64,000 nt of DNA from positions 1 to 64,000 of the forward strand of contig NZ_LYBV02000038.1 in assembly GCF_001660705.2 (NCBI RefSeq), read 5' to 3'. This document shows, one piece after another, positions 45,789 to 55,260 of the stretch; position 1 is the stretch's first letter; each line of letters starts with the position of its first letter. The translations under genes and the position numbers were made by a program. The notes under the pieces were generated by a model that saw only the letters and a list, made by a program, of their open reading frames with translations, made no database searches and was not told where the DNA came from. This stretch comes from Saccharicrinis aurantiacus. Lineage in GTDB: Bacteria > Bacteroidota > Bacteroidia > Bacteroidales > Marinilabiliaceae.

Positions 45789-46739
45789 TTAAAATTCTCG
45801 ATAAACTGGTATAACCTCAAGTCCTTTTGCACTGAGCTTTTTCTTTACTTTGGAGTAATTTCGGGTAAAGCCTAGTAGGTAGCCACCTCCACCTGATCCG
45901 CATAGTTTTAAAAGGTAATCATCTTGCTTCAAGCCTTTTTCCCATATTTGGATAAATTCCGAAGGAATCATTTCCTTTAGATAGTTGAGTTGAAATTTAG
46001 ATAGTTGTTTTACATTTTTGAAGAAGTGGTTTAAGTCACCACTTAATAGTGATTGTATACATTTGTTTGTAGTGGGAATTAACTCTTCTTTTAGCAGTTT
46101 AGAGAACGAAGGGTTTAGGCACTTTTGCATAAATAAATCGACTAATGGAGCTGTTTTTCCAACCTGATTGGTGTTTACAATAAAAACAGCATCATCAGAT
46201 TCAATGTTTTTACGAGATATCCCGATGCTTTGTATGTTTTGTTGATCCTCAATAAATAAAGGGTGATTTAAATAGCAAATTAGGGGATCAATACCCGAAC
46301 TTTTACCATGAAAGAAGGACTCTAGTTTTGAGAAATGTTTTTTAAGTTCTTGGGTTTCCTCATTTGTTAAGCCCGCTTTTGATTTAATCGGATTTATTCC
46401 ATACTCTTTGTATATGGCAGCCACTAATGCACCACTACTGCCCAATCCGTATCCTTCAGGAATTGAAGATTCAAAATATAAACCGTTCTCCACATCCTTT
46501 ATAAAAGTTCTTGTGTTGATAATATCAGTAGCATTTTCATCTAAATATTTAGCATACAATTTAAGATGCTCGTTTGAATTATGAGCAAAGTTTAAATCGG
46601 TATAACTATCCTTTTTTATAAAACTCAAGGAGCCATTAAAATGACTATAAGGGATGGTTAATCCGTTTGAATTTAATAGAATTGAATACTCTCCAAAAAG
46701 GAGCACTTTAGCATGAAATATATTGTTACTAATAGACAT
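45789..46739 (-). CDS. Mevalonate kinase-like GHMP kinase
   Basis: 316 aa. GHMP fold with KVLLFGEYSIL (start), the ATP-binding GYGLGSSGALVAA (about 96-108), a GKSSGIDPL segment and a C-terminal LCGSGGGGYLLG. It phosphorylates mevalonate with ATP. Last gene of the mevalonate group, 79 bp after the decarboxylase gene. Assignment as mevalonate kinase, and the other kinase as phosphomevalonate kinase, rests on resemblance and order. Confidence 0.82.
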   Translation of the reverse strand: MSISNNIFHAKVLLFGEYSILLNSNGLTIPYSHFNGSLSFIKKDSYTDLNFAHNSNEHLKLYAKYLDENATDIINTRTFIKDVENGLYFESSIPEGYGLGSSGALVAAIYKEYGINPIKSKAGLTNEETQELKKHFSKLESFFHGKSSGIDPLICYLNHPLFIEDQQNIQSIGISRKNIESDDAVFIVNTNQVGKTAPLVDLFMQKCLNPSFSKLLKEELIPTTNKCIQSLLSGDLNHFFKNVKQLSKFQLNYLKEMIPSEFIQIWEKGLKQDDYLLKLCGSGGGGYLLGFTRNYSKVKKKLSAKGLEVIPVYREF

Positions 46740-46818
46740 ATATTATTTTCGTTTGTAATCTTCTTTCTAAAAAGATTCCGTCTTAGTTTCTCAAGTTAAT
46801 GTTGAGGCGCTTTGTTTA

Positions 46819-47868
46819 CTAATTTATCTTTGGTCCCAAGCCAATGTAATCGTGAATTACAGTATTATCGCTACAAAACTTTCGTAAGTCACCATCGATA
46901 AACTCCTGTACTTGCTTTTTGTTCGATTCAGGATACAAAACATGAATATTAGGACCCGCATCAATGGTGAAACAGAGGTCTATATTTGTTTCAAGCCTGA
47001 AATCTCTAATCTTATTAATAATAGCTAAGGAATTTGGTTCCAGTAAGCAATAGGATGGGGTAGAGCTCATCATTAAGCCATGCAAGCTGAGTGCTTCAAG
47101 TTCTGTAATTTCTGTAAAACTTGTCCAATTGCCCTGCTCAATTGCTTCTGTAATTAATTTCATGTTAGCATGCGCTTGCCTGATGCGTCCTTCCTTGTAT
47201 GGATGATTCTCCATCAATTGATGACCAACAGTACTACTCACACTTTTTTCCTTTTTACTGACTAATAGAATCGAATCATGAATGTTTTGAAAATTTGGAT
47301 GTGTTTTTGTTTTCAAAGGCTGTGCATACTTATTGCTACTACCATTAATGATGGGAGTTTCGCCCCAAGTATTCCATGCTCCATAAACAGATCGACACGC
47401 ACTACCAGAACCCAAACGAGCCATCTCAGAAATAATAGGCATACTAAGTTTTTCTCCAGTAATTTGAGTGTGAATTTCGGCTAATGCTATTGCTAAAGCT
47501 GCATAACTACTTGCTGATGATGCGATGCCACTTGAATGCGGGAATGTATTAGAGCTTTGTATGTTTAAATAGAAACTCTTTAGCCAAGGCAATTTGTTTT
47601 CTATTCTATTAAAAAAGGTAACAAGCTTTTTCTCAAATGCTTTATTGGTTTTGTTTTCGAAAGCAAAATCGTACGAGAAAATATCCTGTAAAGGAATACG
47701 CTTGTATTGAATTGATGTTTGGGTAATGGCGTTATTTAGCGAAAAACTAATGGAAGGATTTTCCGGTATTTGAATATCCTTTTTTCCCCAATATTTTACA
47801 ATGGCAATATTTGATGGAGCAGATACACTAACTCTTCCTTCTATTTTTATATAATTAGTTTTAGTCAT
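46819..47868 (-). CDS. mvaD: Diphosphomevalonate decarboxylase
   Basis: 349 aa from the ATG at 47868, which overlaps the stop of the previous kinase gene; a longer frame begins at 47907. Signatures of the family are APSNIAIVKYWGK (near residue 17), SSGIASSASSYAALA and the catalytic Asp in TIDAGPN. It makes isopentenyl diphosphate from mevalonate 5-diphosphate, with loss of CO2. Closely linked to HMG-CoA reductase, two kinases and the isomerase. Confidence 0.93.
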   Translation of the reverse strand: MTKTNYIKIEGRVSVSAPSNIAIVKYWGKKDIQIPENPSISFSLNNAITQTSIQYKRIPLQDIFSYDFAFENKTNKAFEKKLVTFFNRIENKLPWLKSFYLNIQSSNTFPHSSGIASSASSYAALAIALAEIHTQITGEKLSMPIISEMARLGSGSACRSVYGAWNTWGETPIINGSSNKYAQPLKTKTHPNFQNIHDSILLVSKKEKSVSSTVGHQLMENHPYKEGRIRQAHANMKLITEAIEQGNWTSFTEITELEALSLHGLMMSSTPSYCLLEPNSLAIINKIRDFRLETNIDLCFTIDAGPNIHVLYPESNKKQVQEFIDGDLRKFCSDNTVIHDYIGLGPKIN

Positions 47869-48793
47869 TCTGTAATATGATTTGGTCGTAATTGAATATA
47901 ATTTCAAAGCCTTTATCGGTAAAATAATTTCTTACATATGCTTCATTTTCGTAGGTGGCTGCCAAAAAGAAATCTCCTCCCCAGGCACCTAAGGATTTTG
48001 TTGTCCCTCTGAAATCAGAGAAAAACTGTTTTCCCAAGGGCTTTTGATCAATTAATTCGCCAATGGTATCTTCATGCAACTTAATCAGCTTAATAAAATC
48101 ATCAATATTATTAGTAACTGAGATAAGGTCGCTTAATTGGCTTACCGATGTAATTGTTCTATTTTGAATGGGCTTATCAATAAATTTTGAAATAGCTTTT
48201 TGCGAACTTACTTTTTTGCCCGAATAGATAAAAAAGAGTTGGTTTTTAAAGCTTGGCGAAAATTGAACTGCTTTAAAAAACGGCTTTTTATTATTTAATT
48301 CGTAAAATATAGGACTATCTATTCCTGCATTTGCTACATCATATCCTGATCCATTGAAGGTCTTCAATTGCAATTCATAAGCATCTATATTAAAATATTG
48401 CGATAAGTTATAAATGAGGGTAGAGCTGCTTCCTAGTCCCCATGCCGTATCAAAATCTATAGTTGTAATGAATTTTTTTCCTCCAAGGCCAGAAGCGTTA
48501 ATTGTACTTTGAATTAAGCACTGCTTTAAAATGGCTTGTAAACGTTCTGCAAATTGATTGTCTGTAGTTTCAATTATTTTTAACGATTTATCTAGCTCTA
48601 CTTTGTGCCATAAACCATCTAAATTATAACTCTCCCATAAAATGGTTTCACCGTTATGTGTATATACCTCCAAATCTTGTCCGTATTTGGTGGGAAGAGA
48701 TAATCCTTTAGCTCCTTTTAGTATCAGATATTCGCCTGATAGCAATAGTTTGCCGTTTCCCCTAGATTTAAAAATTGCCTCTTGTTTTTCCAT
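47861..48793 (-). CDS. GHMP kinase, probable phosphomevalonate kinase
   Basis: 310 aa. GKLLLSGEYLIL at the start, the ATP loop WGLGSSSTLIY (about 117-127), the GSGYDVANAG segment and a C-terminal GAWGGDFFLA. The GxGYDVA motif recalls the GxDVA of phosphomevalonate kinases. It follows HMG-CoA reductase by 1 bp and overlaps MvaD. Fills the only missing kinase step of the pathway, so phosphomevalonate kinase is the best reading. Confidence 0.78.
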   Translation of the reverse strand: MEKQEAIFKSRGNGKLLLSGEYLILKGAKGLSLPTKYGQDLEVYTHNGETILWESYNLDGLWHKVELDKSLKIIETTDNQFAERLQAILKQCLIQSTINASGLGGKKFITTIDFDTAWGLGSSSTLIYNLSQYFNIDAYELQLKTFNGSGYDVANAGIDSPIFYELNNKKPFFKAVQFSPSFKNQLFFIYSGKKVSSQKAISKFIDKPIQNRTITSVSQLSDLISVTNNIDDFIKLIKLHEDTIGELIDQKPLGKQFFSDFRGTTKSLGAWGGDFFLAATYENEAYVRNYFTDKGFEIIFNYDQIILQND

Positions 48794-48794
48794 C

Positions 48795-50093
48795 TTAGGA
48801 ACGAATTTTAGCTATAAATGATTTTACAGCCGAGTGGCTGATCGTATTTGAATTAAAATGATTCTCGGCTTCTTCTTTTTCTTGTGCGTTGCAAGCAAAT
48901 TCTTCAAGTATATTAGATAGGTGCATTTTCATATGTCCTTTTTGAATACCACTGGTAACCAAGGCTGCAATTGCAGAAAAATTATTGGCCATACCAGCAG
49001 CAGCCATTATTTGCATTAGCTCATGAGCATTTGGCGACTGAAGTAATTCTAATGCATTTTTTGCCATTGGATGCAGTTTAGTTAATCCTCCAACAGTTCC
49101 AACAGCCAAAGGAACTCGTAATGTATATTTAAAGTTGTTTTTATCCAGCGTAATTTCAGTTAAGCCCAAATATTTTCCATTTTGCGCAGCATAGGCATGA
49201 ACACCAGCTTCAATAGCACGAAAATCATTACCTGTAGCCAATACTACAGCATCAATTCCATTCATAATACCCTTATTATGCGTTACTGCACGGTGCGTAT
49301 TGGTATTGGCAATATCTACTGCATTTTTAAAGCGTAAGGCAAAATCTGCAGCAGAATAGCTTCCTGCATAGGGTGCTAATTCATCAATACTGCATTCAAC
49401 TGTGCATTCGACTAGGCACTCGGGCGTATAGTTTGATAAGATGGCCATGATTATTTGAGTAGATGTATCATCGCCAGAATTGAAATGCGTGGATACAAAT
49501 TCTTTCAGAGCTTCACCCATTGCCTCAAGGCAGGAGTTAATAAAATTGGCGCCCATTGAATCTTTGGTCTCAAAATCTACCAAAAGACAAAACAGATTAT
49601 TATCATCCGTATTTTCTTTAAGTAAATTCATACCTAATATACCACCACCGCGTTTTTCCATGCTGGCAGTAATGTCCTTAACTGAATTGATTAAGAAATC
49701 CTCGATTTCAGATTTATGAAGAATGAGTTCTTCATAAGCAATGTCTGTTTTGAAGAAGAGTTGACCTGCTTTTTTAGAAGATATTACTTTGGTTCGAAAG
49801 CCACCCCTTGAACTCCAAAATTTGGCAGCCTTAGATGCTGCAGCAACAACAGAACTTTCTTCAATAACCATTGGTATTGCATACTCTTTGTTATTGATTA
49901 CAAAGCTCGGAGCAACACCAAAAGGCATGTAAAAGTTGCTGATTGTATTCTCAGAAAATTGATTGTATTTTTCCTGTAAATCAGGATGAATATGCTGCGT
50001 TATAGTTTTATTAAAGTCGGAAGATAAACCATAAGCTGCGGTAAGCTCCTGTACTTTTTGTTTAGCTGATAGTTTTGAGAATCCTTTTATCAT
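48795..50093 (-). CDS. mvaA: Class II HMG-CoA reductase
   Basis: 432 aa. Class II signatures: EESSVVAAASKAAKFW (about 78-93), DSMGANFINSC, GNDFRAIEAGVHAYA, then TVGGLTKLHP near 325. This length without a membrane domain is that of bacterial soluble HMG-CoA reductases. It reduces HMG-CoA to mevalonate. In this run it stands directly downstream of genes that would produce HMG-CoA from leucine. Confidence 0.94.
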   Translation of the reverse strand: MIKGFSKLSAKQKVQELTAAYGLSSDFNKTITQHIHPDLQEKYNQFSENTISNFYMPFGVAPSFVINNKEYAIPMVIEESSVVAAASKAAKFWSSRGGFRTKVISSKKAGQLFFKTDIAYEELILHKSEIEDFLINSVKDITASMEKRGGGILGMNLLKENTDDNNLFCLLVDFETKDSMGANFINSCLEAMGEALKEFVSTHFNSGDDTSTQIIMAILSNYTPECLVECTVECSIDELAPYAGSYSAADFALRFKNAVDIANTNTHRAVTHNKGIMNGIDAVVLATGNDFRAIEAGVHAYAAQNGKYLGLTEITLDKNNFKYTLRVPLAVGTVGGLTKLHPMAKNALELLQSPNAHELMQIMAAAGMANNFSAIAALVTSGIQKGHMKMHLSNILEEFACNAQEKEEAENHFNSNTISHSAVKSFIAKIRS

Positions 50094-50141
50094 TATTCTA
50101 GTAATTAGCTAGTTGTTGATAGTTATTTCTTCTTGTAAGTA

Positions 50142-51131
50142 TTATTGTCTGACTCTTAAAAAATGACTTGCCAATTTATAGCCTTCTACCAATTCACTCA
50201 CAAATTCATCAAGATCATCGAAATCAATGATGGCATGTTTTAAGAACTCAGAACCCATTCCAATTACTGCAGGAAGCTTACTTATTTGCGTTAGATAATA
50301 TCCATCCAATACATTGTTAATGCCGCCTGAAATAATAAGTTGTTTGCATTTAGGTTCTATTTCTTCCAGTATATGATTTACCATTAAGGTCATTTCTTCA
50401 GCAGTATGGCCCACATACGAAAAGCTATCTGATTGTTCGTAAATATTTGTATTGCGAAGCTGCTCAAGTTTGGTAAAATTAGTTCCTCCAAAGGCACCAA
50501 ATTCAATAGCTTCAATATCTAACTGTAGTAAAGCTTTCAGACTTTCGTATCCCATTCCTTGACCAACTTCTTTTACAATAATAGGAATATTGAGCTTGCT
50601 GATTAGCTTTTTTATAGTTTCAATGGGCGCATATTTAAAGCGGTCGCCTTCTGGCTGAAAGGCTTCTTGCAATGGGTTGATATGAATAATTAATCCATCG
50701 GCTTTAAGTGTATCATTTAGATGGAGTATTTTATCTGTTTCATCATTATCAATCAGCTGTTCTAATTGTGCAATTCCTAGGTTGGTATAAAAGGGCTGCT
50801 CATCACCAATTAGCGAACGTACATTGAAATCCGATAGGTTTCTATCAGAATCGAGTAAAGATCGGCACGAGCCTAAGCCCATTCCTAAACCATACTTTTG
50901 AGCTACTTTAGCTAAATTTCTATTGATTTCATTGGCATGTTTAGTGCCTCCCGTCATTGAGGAAATCCAAAACGGGTGTTGCATTGTTTTGCCTAAAAAT
51001 TTAATGGGCGATGTTTCTCCGTTTGGATGCGCCGCCAATAAAGGTTCGTAACTAAAACGCTGATCGTTTTCAGAGTTACTTAAGTTTGCTTTAAAAGCTA
51101 ATGCTATATGGTCTTTCTTTCTATCTTCCAT
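50142..51131 (-). CDS. fni: Type 2 isopentenyl-diphosphate delta-isomerase
   Basis: 329 aa, FMN-dependent TIM barrel. RKKDHIALAF near the start, SSMTGGTKHA (about 58-67), GSCRSLL, IVKEVGQGMG (184-193), then a GGTNFTKLE segment and SGGINNV for FMN phosphate binding. Interconverts IPP and DMAPP. First gene of the mevalonate part; 121 bp separate it from the acyl-CoA dehydrogenase gene. Confidence 0.93.
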   Translation of the reverse strand: MEDRKKDHIALAFKANLSNSENDQRFSYEPLLAAHPNGETSPIKFLGKTMQHPFWISSMTGGTKHANEINRNLAKVAQKYGLGMGLGSCRSLLDSDRNLSDFNVRSLIGDEQPFYTNLGIAQLEQLIDNDETDKILHLNDTLKADGLIIHINPLQEAFQPEGDRFKYAPIETIKKLISKLNIPIIVKEVGQGMGYESLKALLQLDIEAIEFGAFGGTNFTKLEQLRNTNIYEQSDSFSYVGHTAEEMTLMVNHILEEIEPKCKQLIISGGINNVLDGYYLTQISKLPAVIGMGSEFLKHAIIDFDDLDEFVSELVEGYKLASHFLRVRQ

Positions 51132-51252
51132 GGTTAATTATAGTATCTAGACATTAGATTAAGGTTGTATCCTTACAAGGAAATGTATAGAATTTATTAT
51201 GTTGCAAAATAATAAAATTAATATCAGCTAATGTCTAGATCAAAAATGAATC

Positions 51253-52398
51253 TTAAACACCAAGGTGCCTTGAAATAACTAATTTCAATATTTCACTTGT
51301 TCCTTCCCCAATTCTTAATATACGATGATCGCGATAAAAACGCTCAATATCTGCACCTTGGAATAAGCCTGCTCCTGCAAATATCTGTACTCCTTCGTCG
51401 GATACATTTTTAGCCACTTCGGAACAATATAATTTGGCCATAGCAGCTTCTTTGCCGAAAGGCTGTCCGTTATCCTTCAACCAACAAGCTTTGTATAATA
51501 AATTACGAGCCAATTCTATTTGTAAATCCATATCGGCAAGTTTAAACTGCACTGCTTGAAAGTTGTGAATAGCCTTTCCGAATTGCTGTCTCTCTTTTGA
51601 ATAGGCAAGCGCTAATTCAAACGCACCCTGAGCCAAACCTAATCCCATGGCAGCTATGGATAAGCGTCCTGAATCTAAAGTTTTTAGCATTTGAGATAAG
51701 CCTTTGTCTTGTTCGCCTAATAAATCATTATCGCTAACGAGACATTTATCGATTTTAATTTCCGCTGTATCAGAAGCGCGCCACATCATTTTGCCTAGAG
51801 TTCTTTTGGTAGAGAACCCACTAGTATTTCTATCTAAAATAAAGGTAGAGTAGGAGGCTTTTCCATTTTTTTCGCCAGTTTGCGCTAAAACTGTGATGCC
51901 AGCCATCATTTCGCTACTACCATTTGTAATGTAGCGTTTGGTGCCATTAAGCTCCCAACCTTCAGCGGTTTTAGTGGCGCTGGTTTCAACACCTCTAGCA
52001 TCAGAACCTGCATTTTCTTCGGTTAATCCAAAAGCCCACAACTTGTCACCATTTAATAGCGATGGCAATAGTTTTTGCTTTTGTTCTTCGGTTCCATAAT
52101 TATAAATGGGCGATACACCCAAAGAGTTATGTGCAGCCATAGTTGCAGCCTGAGAGCCATCAACTCTAGCTATTTCTTCAACAGCAATTATATAAGATTG
52201 TGTATCTAATCCTTGTCCACCATATTTTTTATCAAGGTCAATGCCATATAAGCCTGCTTGACCCATTTTTTGCGACAGTTCAGTTGAGAATATTTCATTG
52301 GTATCGAGTTCTGCAGCAAGAGGTTTTATTTCTTGTTCGGCAAAAGATCTTACTTTTTGTCTGAATGCTTCTTTTTCTTCTGAGTAATATGGATTCAT
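51253..52398 (-). CDS. liuA: Acyl-CoA dehydrogenase of the leucine-degradation run
   Basis: 381 aa. The N-terminal helical domain, FAD-contacting FGLTEENAGSDA (about 124-135) and YITNGS are standard. The catalytic base appears at the MCAD position (IGEGTSEI, late Glu), while the IVD position reads LDSGRL, with Gly where isovaleryl-CoA dehydrogenases have Glu. Context calls for isovaleryl-CoA, but these residues fit a short- or branched-chain enzyme, so the symbol is tentative. Last of the four leu genes. Confidence 0.8.
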   Translation of the reverse strand: MNPYYSEEKEAFRQKVRSFAEQEIKPLAAELDTNEIFSTELSQKMGQAGLYGIDLDKKYGGQGLDTQSYIIAVEEIARVDGSQAATMAAHNSLGVSPIYNYGTEEQKQKLLPSLLNGDKLWAFGLTEENAGSDARGVETSATKTAEGWELNGTKRYITNGSSEMMAGITVLAQTGEKNGKASYSTFILDRNTSGFSTKRTLGKMMWRASDTAEIKIDKCLVSDNDLLGEQDKGLSQMLKTLDSGRLSIAAMGLGLAQGAFELALAYSKERQQFGKAIHNFQAVQFKLADMDLQIELARNLLYKACWLKDNGQPFGKEAAMAKLYCSEVAKNVSDEGVQIFAGAGLFQGADIERFYRDHRILRIGEGTSEILKLVISRHLGV

Positions 52399-52447
52399 TA
52401 ATTTGTGCTTTTTAATATCGTTAGTGTGATTATATATGTCTGAATTT

Positions 52448-54406
52448 CTATTCGGTTTCTACTAATATTTGATCCAATTGAACCTGATCATTTACAGTAA
52501 TATTGATGTTTGTAATTGTGGTATCTTTCCATGCAAGAAGATTATTTTCGGTTTTCATAGCTTCTAAAATCATTAGTGTATCACCTTTTTTTATCTGATC
52601 ACCTTCGTTAACCAATATCTCAATTATTTTTCCTGGTATAGGCGCTTTCAACGATTTTATAGTATTAGTACCATTGGCACTAATTCGTTTTATCCGTTCA
52701 GGCTTGTCGATAATCAGATGTTTTTCTCCTTTATATTGCAAGTAAAATGCCCCTTCTTCGCTAATAAAATAATTCAACTTAGCGAATACATCATCTATAA
52801 TAAAACTTAGCTCATTTTGTTCAATTTGAATATTAGTAACCGAAAGCGGATTGCTATCTTCAAATTTAAAGCTTAAACCAGTTTTGTGGTGATCAAGCAA
52901 AGTGGAAGGTACTTGTGCACTATCCATATTCAATACTGCTTTAGCATATTGTCTCCAATAACCAAGAGAATGCCATGTTGAGGAAGGTGTGCTGCTTGGT
53001 CTGTTTTTTAATGCCCAATATGCTGCGGTTAATACGGTTTTTGTATCAGTTGACAGTTTTTTATTGTTTGATAAAAGTGCTGTTTTTAGTTTGCAGAATG
53101 CCGTTGAGATATTAGCATTTATATAATCTTCATCATTAATTATATTGATTAAGTACTCTCTATTTGTGGTAACTCCAAACAGGGCGTATTCGTTTAAAAA
53201 CTTTTGCAATATTGCAATGCTTTCCAATCTGGTATTGCCTTTAGCAATTACCTTTTTAAGGAGCGGATCAAAATTAGGATTAAGGTTTTCTGTTGCTTGT
53301 GCACCACCATCGATTCTGATATTATTATGATGCGGAATATGTGTAGTTAGTATTCTACCGAAAGAAGGTTTAAAATTATCTTCGGGGTTTTCGGCATAAA
53401 TACGTGCTTCTATGGCATGTCCGCAAACGGCAAGTTGATTTTGGTTGAATGGCAGCGCTTTGCCTTCGGCAATTCTAATTTGTTGCTCAACAATATCAAT
53501 ACCTGTGATAACCTCAGTAACTGGATGTTCTACCTGAATTCTTGTGTTCATTTCAAGAAAGTAGTGCTCCCTATTATTGGCTAATAAAAATTCGATGGTA
53601 CCTGCATTTTTGTATGAGATGCTTTTAGCGAGCTTAATGGCATCGGCATAAAGCTTGGATTTTAGTTCCTCGCTTAAGTTTGGAGCTGGGGCTTCTTCAA
53701 TTATTTTTTGATGGCGCCTTTGTATCGAACATTCGCGCTCATATAGGTGCAAGGTATTACCGTGTTCATCAGCCAATATTTGCACTTCGATATGACGTGG
53801 ATTTTCAATGTATTGTTCGATATATACTTCATTGCTTCCAAAGTATCGTAACGATTCTTCTCCTGCACGCTTTATCTCAGAAGGGAGATCATCTAAATTG
53901 CGAACAATTCTCATTCCTTTTCCGCCACCACCCATGGCAGCTTTGATTACAAGCGGTAATTTTAATTCACCGGCCTGTGATATCATTTCATCAATAGTAC
54001 CACTTATCTTTTTAAGTAGTGGCACTTTGTTTTGTGCAGCTATTGTATTGGCTCTGTTTTTATTACCCATTAACTGAATGGCTTCAGGAGAAGGGCCTAT
54101 AAAAATGATATTATTATCGATACAGTGTTGGGCAAAAGTTGAGTTTTCAGATAAGAAGCCATATCCAGGATGAATGGCATCTGCGTCATATTGTTTTGCA
54201 ATAGCTACAATTTGTTCTATATCGAGGTAACTCGATTGCAAATCATTGCCACGCAGTAAGGCCTTAAAGTTGGCTTTCTGTATGTGCAAGGCATGGTCTT
54301 CTTGCTGCGTATATATAGCAACAGTTTCAATGCCTAATTTATGCGCTGTTTTAATAATGCGAACAGCAATCTCTCCTCTGTTCGCAATCAGTATTCGTTT
54401 TATCAT
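52448..54406 (-). CDS. liuD: 3-methylcrotonyl-CoA carboxylase alpha (biotin) subunit
   Basis: 652 aa. Biotin carboxylase domain (1-445): ILIANRGEIAVRI, GGGGKGMRIV (ATP loop), EVYIEQYIE, MNTRIQVEHPVTE; then a linker and a C-terminal biotinyl domain (about 577-652) with biotin acceptor K618 in LEAMKTEN. Length and architecture match MCC alpha. Carboxylates biotin with ATP and bicarbonate for transfer by the beta subunit (last gene of this list). Single intact frame. Confidence 0.9.
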   Translation of the reverse strand: MIKRILIANRGEIAVRIIKTAHKLGIETVAIYTQQEDHALHIQKANFKALLRGNDLQSSYLDIEQIVAIAKQYDADAIHPGYGFLSENSTFAQHCIDNNIIFIGPSPEAIQLMGNKNRANTIAAQNKVPLLKKISGTIDEMISQAGELKLPLVIKAAMGGGGKGMRIVRNLDDLPSEIKRAGEESLRYFGSNEVYIEQYIENPRHIEVQILADEHGNTLHLYERECSIQRRHQKIIEEAPAPNLSEELKSKLYADAIKLAKSISYKNAGTIEFLLANNREHYFLEMNTRIQVEHPVTEVITGIDIVEQQIRIAEGKALPFNQNQLAVCGHAIEARIYAENPEDNFKPSFGRILTTHIPHHNNIRIDGGAQATENLNPNFDPLLKKVIAKGNTRLESIAILQKFLNEYALFGVTTNREYLINIINDEDYINANISTAFCKLKTALLSNNKKLSTDTKTVLTAAYWALKNRPSSTPSSTWHSLGYWRQYAKAVLNMDSAQVPSTLLDHHKTGLSFKFEDSNPLSVTNIQIEQNELSFIIDDVFAKLNYFISEEGAFYLQYKGEKHLIIDKPERIKRISANGTNTIKSLKAPIPGKIIEILVNEGDQIKKGDTLMILEAMKTENNLLAWKDTTITNINITVNDQVQLDQILVETE

Positions 54407-54427
54407 AATGATAATTTACGTGAGTTC

Positions 54428-55219
54428 TTAATTTGAGTTAGATTCAATCCAGTAGGGTTTTCTTTTCTCTAAAAAAGCTTTAACTCCTTCTTGTCCTTCG
54501 CTCGAAGTTCGTGCTCCGGCAATAAGTCTGGCGCAAAAAAGATGTGCTGTTTCTTCTTCTACATTTTCCTCAAGGCGATGAATCAAATCTTTGGTTTGAA
54601 TAATTGCTGCAGGTGCTGCCTGTGCAATAGATTGAGCAATTCTTATGGTAGTTTCTCGTAGGCTATTTTTTTCAGTTATAAAATGCACCAAACCTTCGTT
54701 TAAGGCTTCTTCAGCAGTAAATGGGTCGGGTATTAAAAGACGTTTACGGGTGTTGCTACTTCCCATTTTTGTTAGAATATAAGGTGCAATAGTTGCCGGA
54801 ATGAGTCCTAGTTTGATTTCAGGAAAACCAAAAACAGCATCTTTATCAGCTATTACAATATCAGAACATGCCATTATTCCTACAGCGCCACCAAATGCAG
54901 ATTTCTGCACCTCGCATAAAACTGGTTTAGGGAATTTATGTATCAGATTGAAGAGTGTAGTAAACAATTTAGCATCGTTAATATTGCGTGTTTTATCTTG
55001 CACAACACCTTGTTTCATCCACTCTAAATCGGCACCAGCGCAAAATGTTTCGCCTTCACCATAGAGTACTAAAACTCGGATATCTCTATTGGCTTTGCTG
55101 GTTTCTAAAGTCTCAATTATTTCTTCAATTAATACTCTATTTAAAGCATTGCGTTTTTCTGGTCGGTTAAGACCTAAATAAGCAATTTTGTTTTCAATAG
55201 AAAAAGTGATCGTTTGCAT
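54428..55219 (-). CDS. liuC: Methylglutaconyl-CoA hydratase
   Basis: 263 aa, crotonase fold. Oxyanion-hole segments FCAGADLEWMK (about 60-70) and AFGGAVGIMACSD, followed by FGFPEIKLGLIPATIAPYI, the form typical of the leucine-pathway hydratase. It adds water to 3-methylglutaconyl-CoA to give HMG-CoA. Lies 21 bp before the MCC alpha gene and 41 bp after MCC beta. Confidence 0.88.
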   Translation of the reverse strand: MQTITFSIENKIAYLGLNRPEKRNALNRVLIEEIIETLETSKANRDIRVLVLYGEGETFCAGADLEWMKQGVVQDKTRNINDAKLFTTLFNLIHKFPKPVLCEVQKSAFGGAVGIMACSDIVIADKDAVFGFPEIKLGLIPATIAPYILTKMGSSNTRKRLLIPDPFTAEEALNEGLVHFITEKNSLRETTIRIAQSIAQAAPAAIIQTKDLIHRLEENVEEETAHLFCARLIAGARTSSEGQEGVKAFLEKRKPYWIESNSN

Positions 55220-55260
55220 ATATATCTGTTTTAAGGTTTCTATTATGTACAGGTAATCTT

